26,634 bases of DNA from contig NBIV01000580.1 in NCBI GenBank assembly GCA_003194525.1, positions 1 through 26,634 on the forward strand, written 5' to 3'. This stretch comes from Gracilariopsis chorda. Taxonomy: Eukaryota; Rhodophyta; Florideophyceae; Gracilariales; Gracilariaceae. Both the position numbers and the translations under genes were made by a program. The notes beneath the pieces were generated by a model that made no database searches, was not told the DNA's origin, and saw only the letters and a program-made list of their open reading frames with translations. Shown one piece after another: positions 26,297 to 26,634 of this stretch (positions are counted from its first letter, which is position 1; the number at the start of each line of letters is the position of its first letter).

Positions 26297-26634
26297 TGTA
26301 GTGCAATGGCCCGTCGAGGGTATGCCGCAATCGGTCTTCATAAGGATTTGATCCGCTCCGGCTGCCAAACCGTGGTTATGAATGGTATTAGCTTCACTAG
26401 CCCCATTTGGGGGTGTCCCTAGGAAGGGTAGTAATTGTGGCCACGTGTGCCGATATTGGCCCGATGACGGGTGCGCCGTGGCAAGCTTGCCACGGTTGCA
26501 CATCTGTACTACAGTAGCCGGCCTTGCCGGGTGGCTAGATATTTCTAGATATTTATTTTAATATGTTGAAGTGCCGTATATAAAGTGGCGGCACTGCCGC
26601 CACTGTACGGAGAAGTAAACCTCAAGGAGGAACT
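26297..26634 (+). repeat. 3' LTR of element C, partial
   Basis: The first 338 bp of the 3' LTR, matching 17218-17556 with one substitution (A to G near 26327) and three single-base indels. It includes the 20-bp palindrome (26476-26495), the TATA box (26577-26584) and the hairpin (26584-26604). The window ends about 530 bp before the expected LTR end. Confidence 0.95.

Larger units (their letters stand above)
17218..26634 (+). mobile_element. Element C: chromovirus-like Ty3/gypsy element, nearly complete
   Basis: Plus-strand element with 5' LTR, PBS, gag, pol in the -1 frame, a separate chromodomain frame, polypurine tract and the first 338 bp of the 3' LTR. The two LTRs differ over this stretch by one substitution and three single-base indels, so it is the youngest insertion in the window. 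With LTRs of 871 bp the element would end near 27167. It interrupts B pol; GCGTG (17213-17217) is the candidate target-site duplication. Confidence 0.95.

Noticed and set aside
1..26634. CRISPR arrays, tRNA or rRNA genes, bacterial operons or phage modules
   Set aside because: None is seen; repeats are LTRs, and coding content is eukaryotic transposons.

Overview
The window is eukaryotic, intron-poor, transposon-dense DNA with no recognisable host gene and no structural RNA gene. Almost all of it is explained by degraded DNA transposons (hAT and PIF/Harbinger) and by LTR retrotransposons of the Ty3/gypsy superfamily, two of them chromodomain-bearing (chromovirus-like). The host cannot be named from this sequence. 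A repeat-rich protist or alga (an oomycete, another stramenopile or a red alga) is a guess from the general look of the transposases, not a determination.

Layout, left to right. 1-480: end of an LTR (called D here), minus orientation, abutting the 3' part of a dead hAT transposase gene (481-2540, minus). 2541-3139: nothing identified. 3140-4109: dead PIF/Harbinger transposase (minus), cut at 4109 by retrotransposon A. 4110-11577: element A (minus): 3' LTR 4110-5153, a long pol ORF 5334-9170, a gag-protease region 9500-11185 broken by stops, a primer-binding site, and the first 340 bp of its 5' LTR (11238-11577). At 11578 that LTR is cut by element B. 11578-17217: 3' half of element B (minus): 3' LTR 11578-12480, a 603-codon ORF on the opposite strand (12516-14327), then the integrase-chromodomain part of pol (14536-17217). 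At 17217, inside the integrase HHCC motif, B is cut by element C. 17218-26634: element C (plus), nearly complete: 5' LTR 17218-18088, gag, pol in the -1 frame, a displaced chromodomain reading frame, a 3' non-coding region, and the first 338 bp of the 3' LTR.

The window is therefore a left half-section through nested insertions: C within B, B within an LTR of A, A within a Harbinger element. This predicts the sequence just beyond the right edge: rest of the C LTR, 5' half of B, B's 5' LTR, about 700 bp of A's 5' LTR, then the N-terminus of the Harbinger gene.

The most notable points are: the large intact antisense ORF of element B and a possible broken relative of it in the same place in element C; a -1 frameshift signal with a well-placed stem at the gag/pol junction of C; inverted-repeat hairpins next to the TATA box in all four LTRs, with different sequences but kept complementarity; and chromodomains held 360-530 codons away from the integrase by low-complexity linkers. 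Differences between paired LTRs are mostly one-base indels, often in homopolymers, so some of the frameshifts may be sequencing artefacts.
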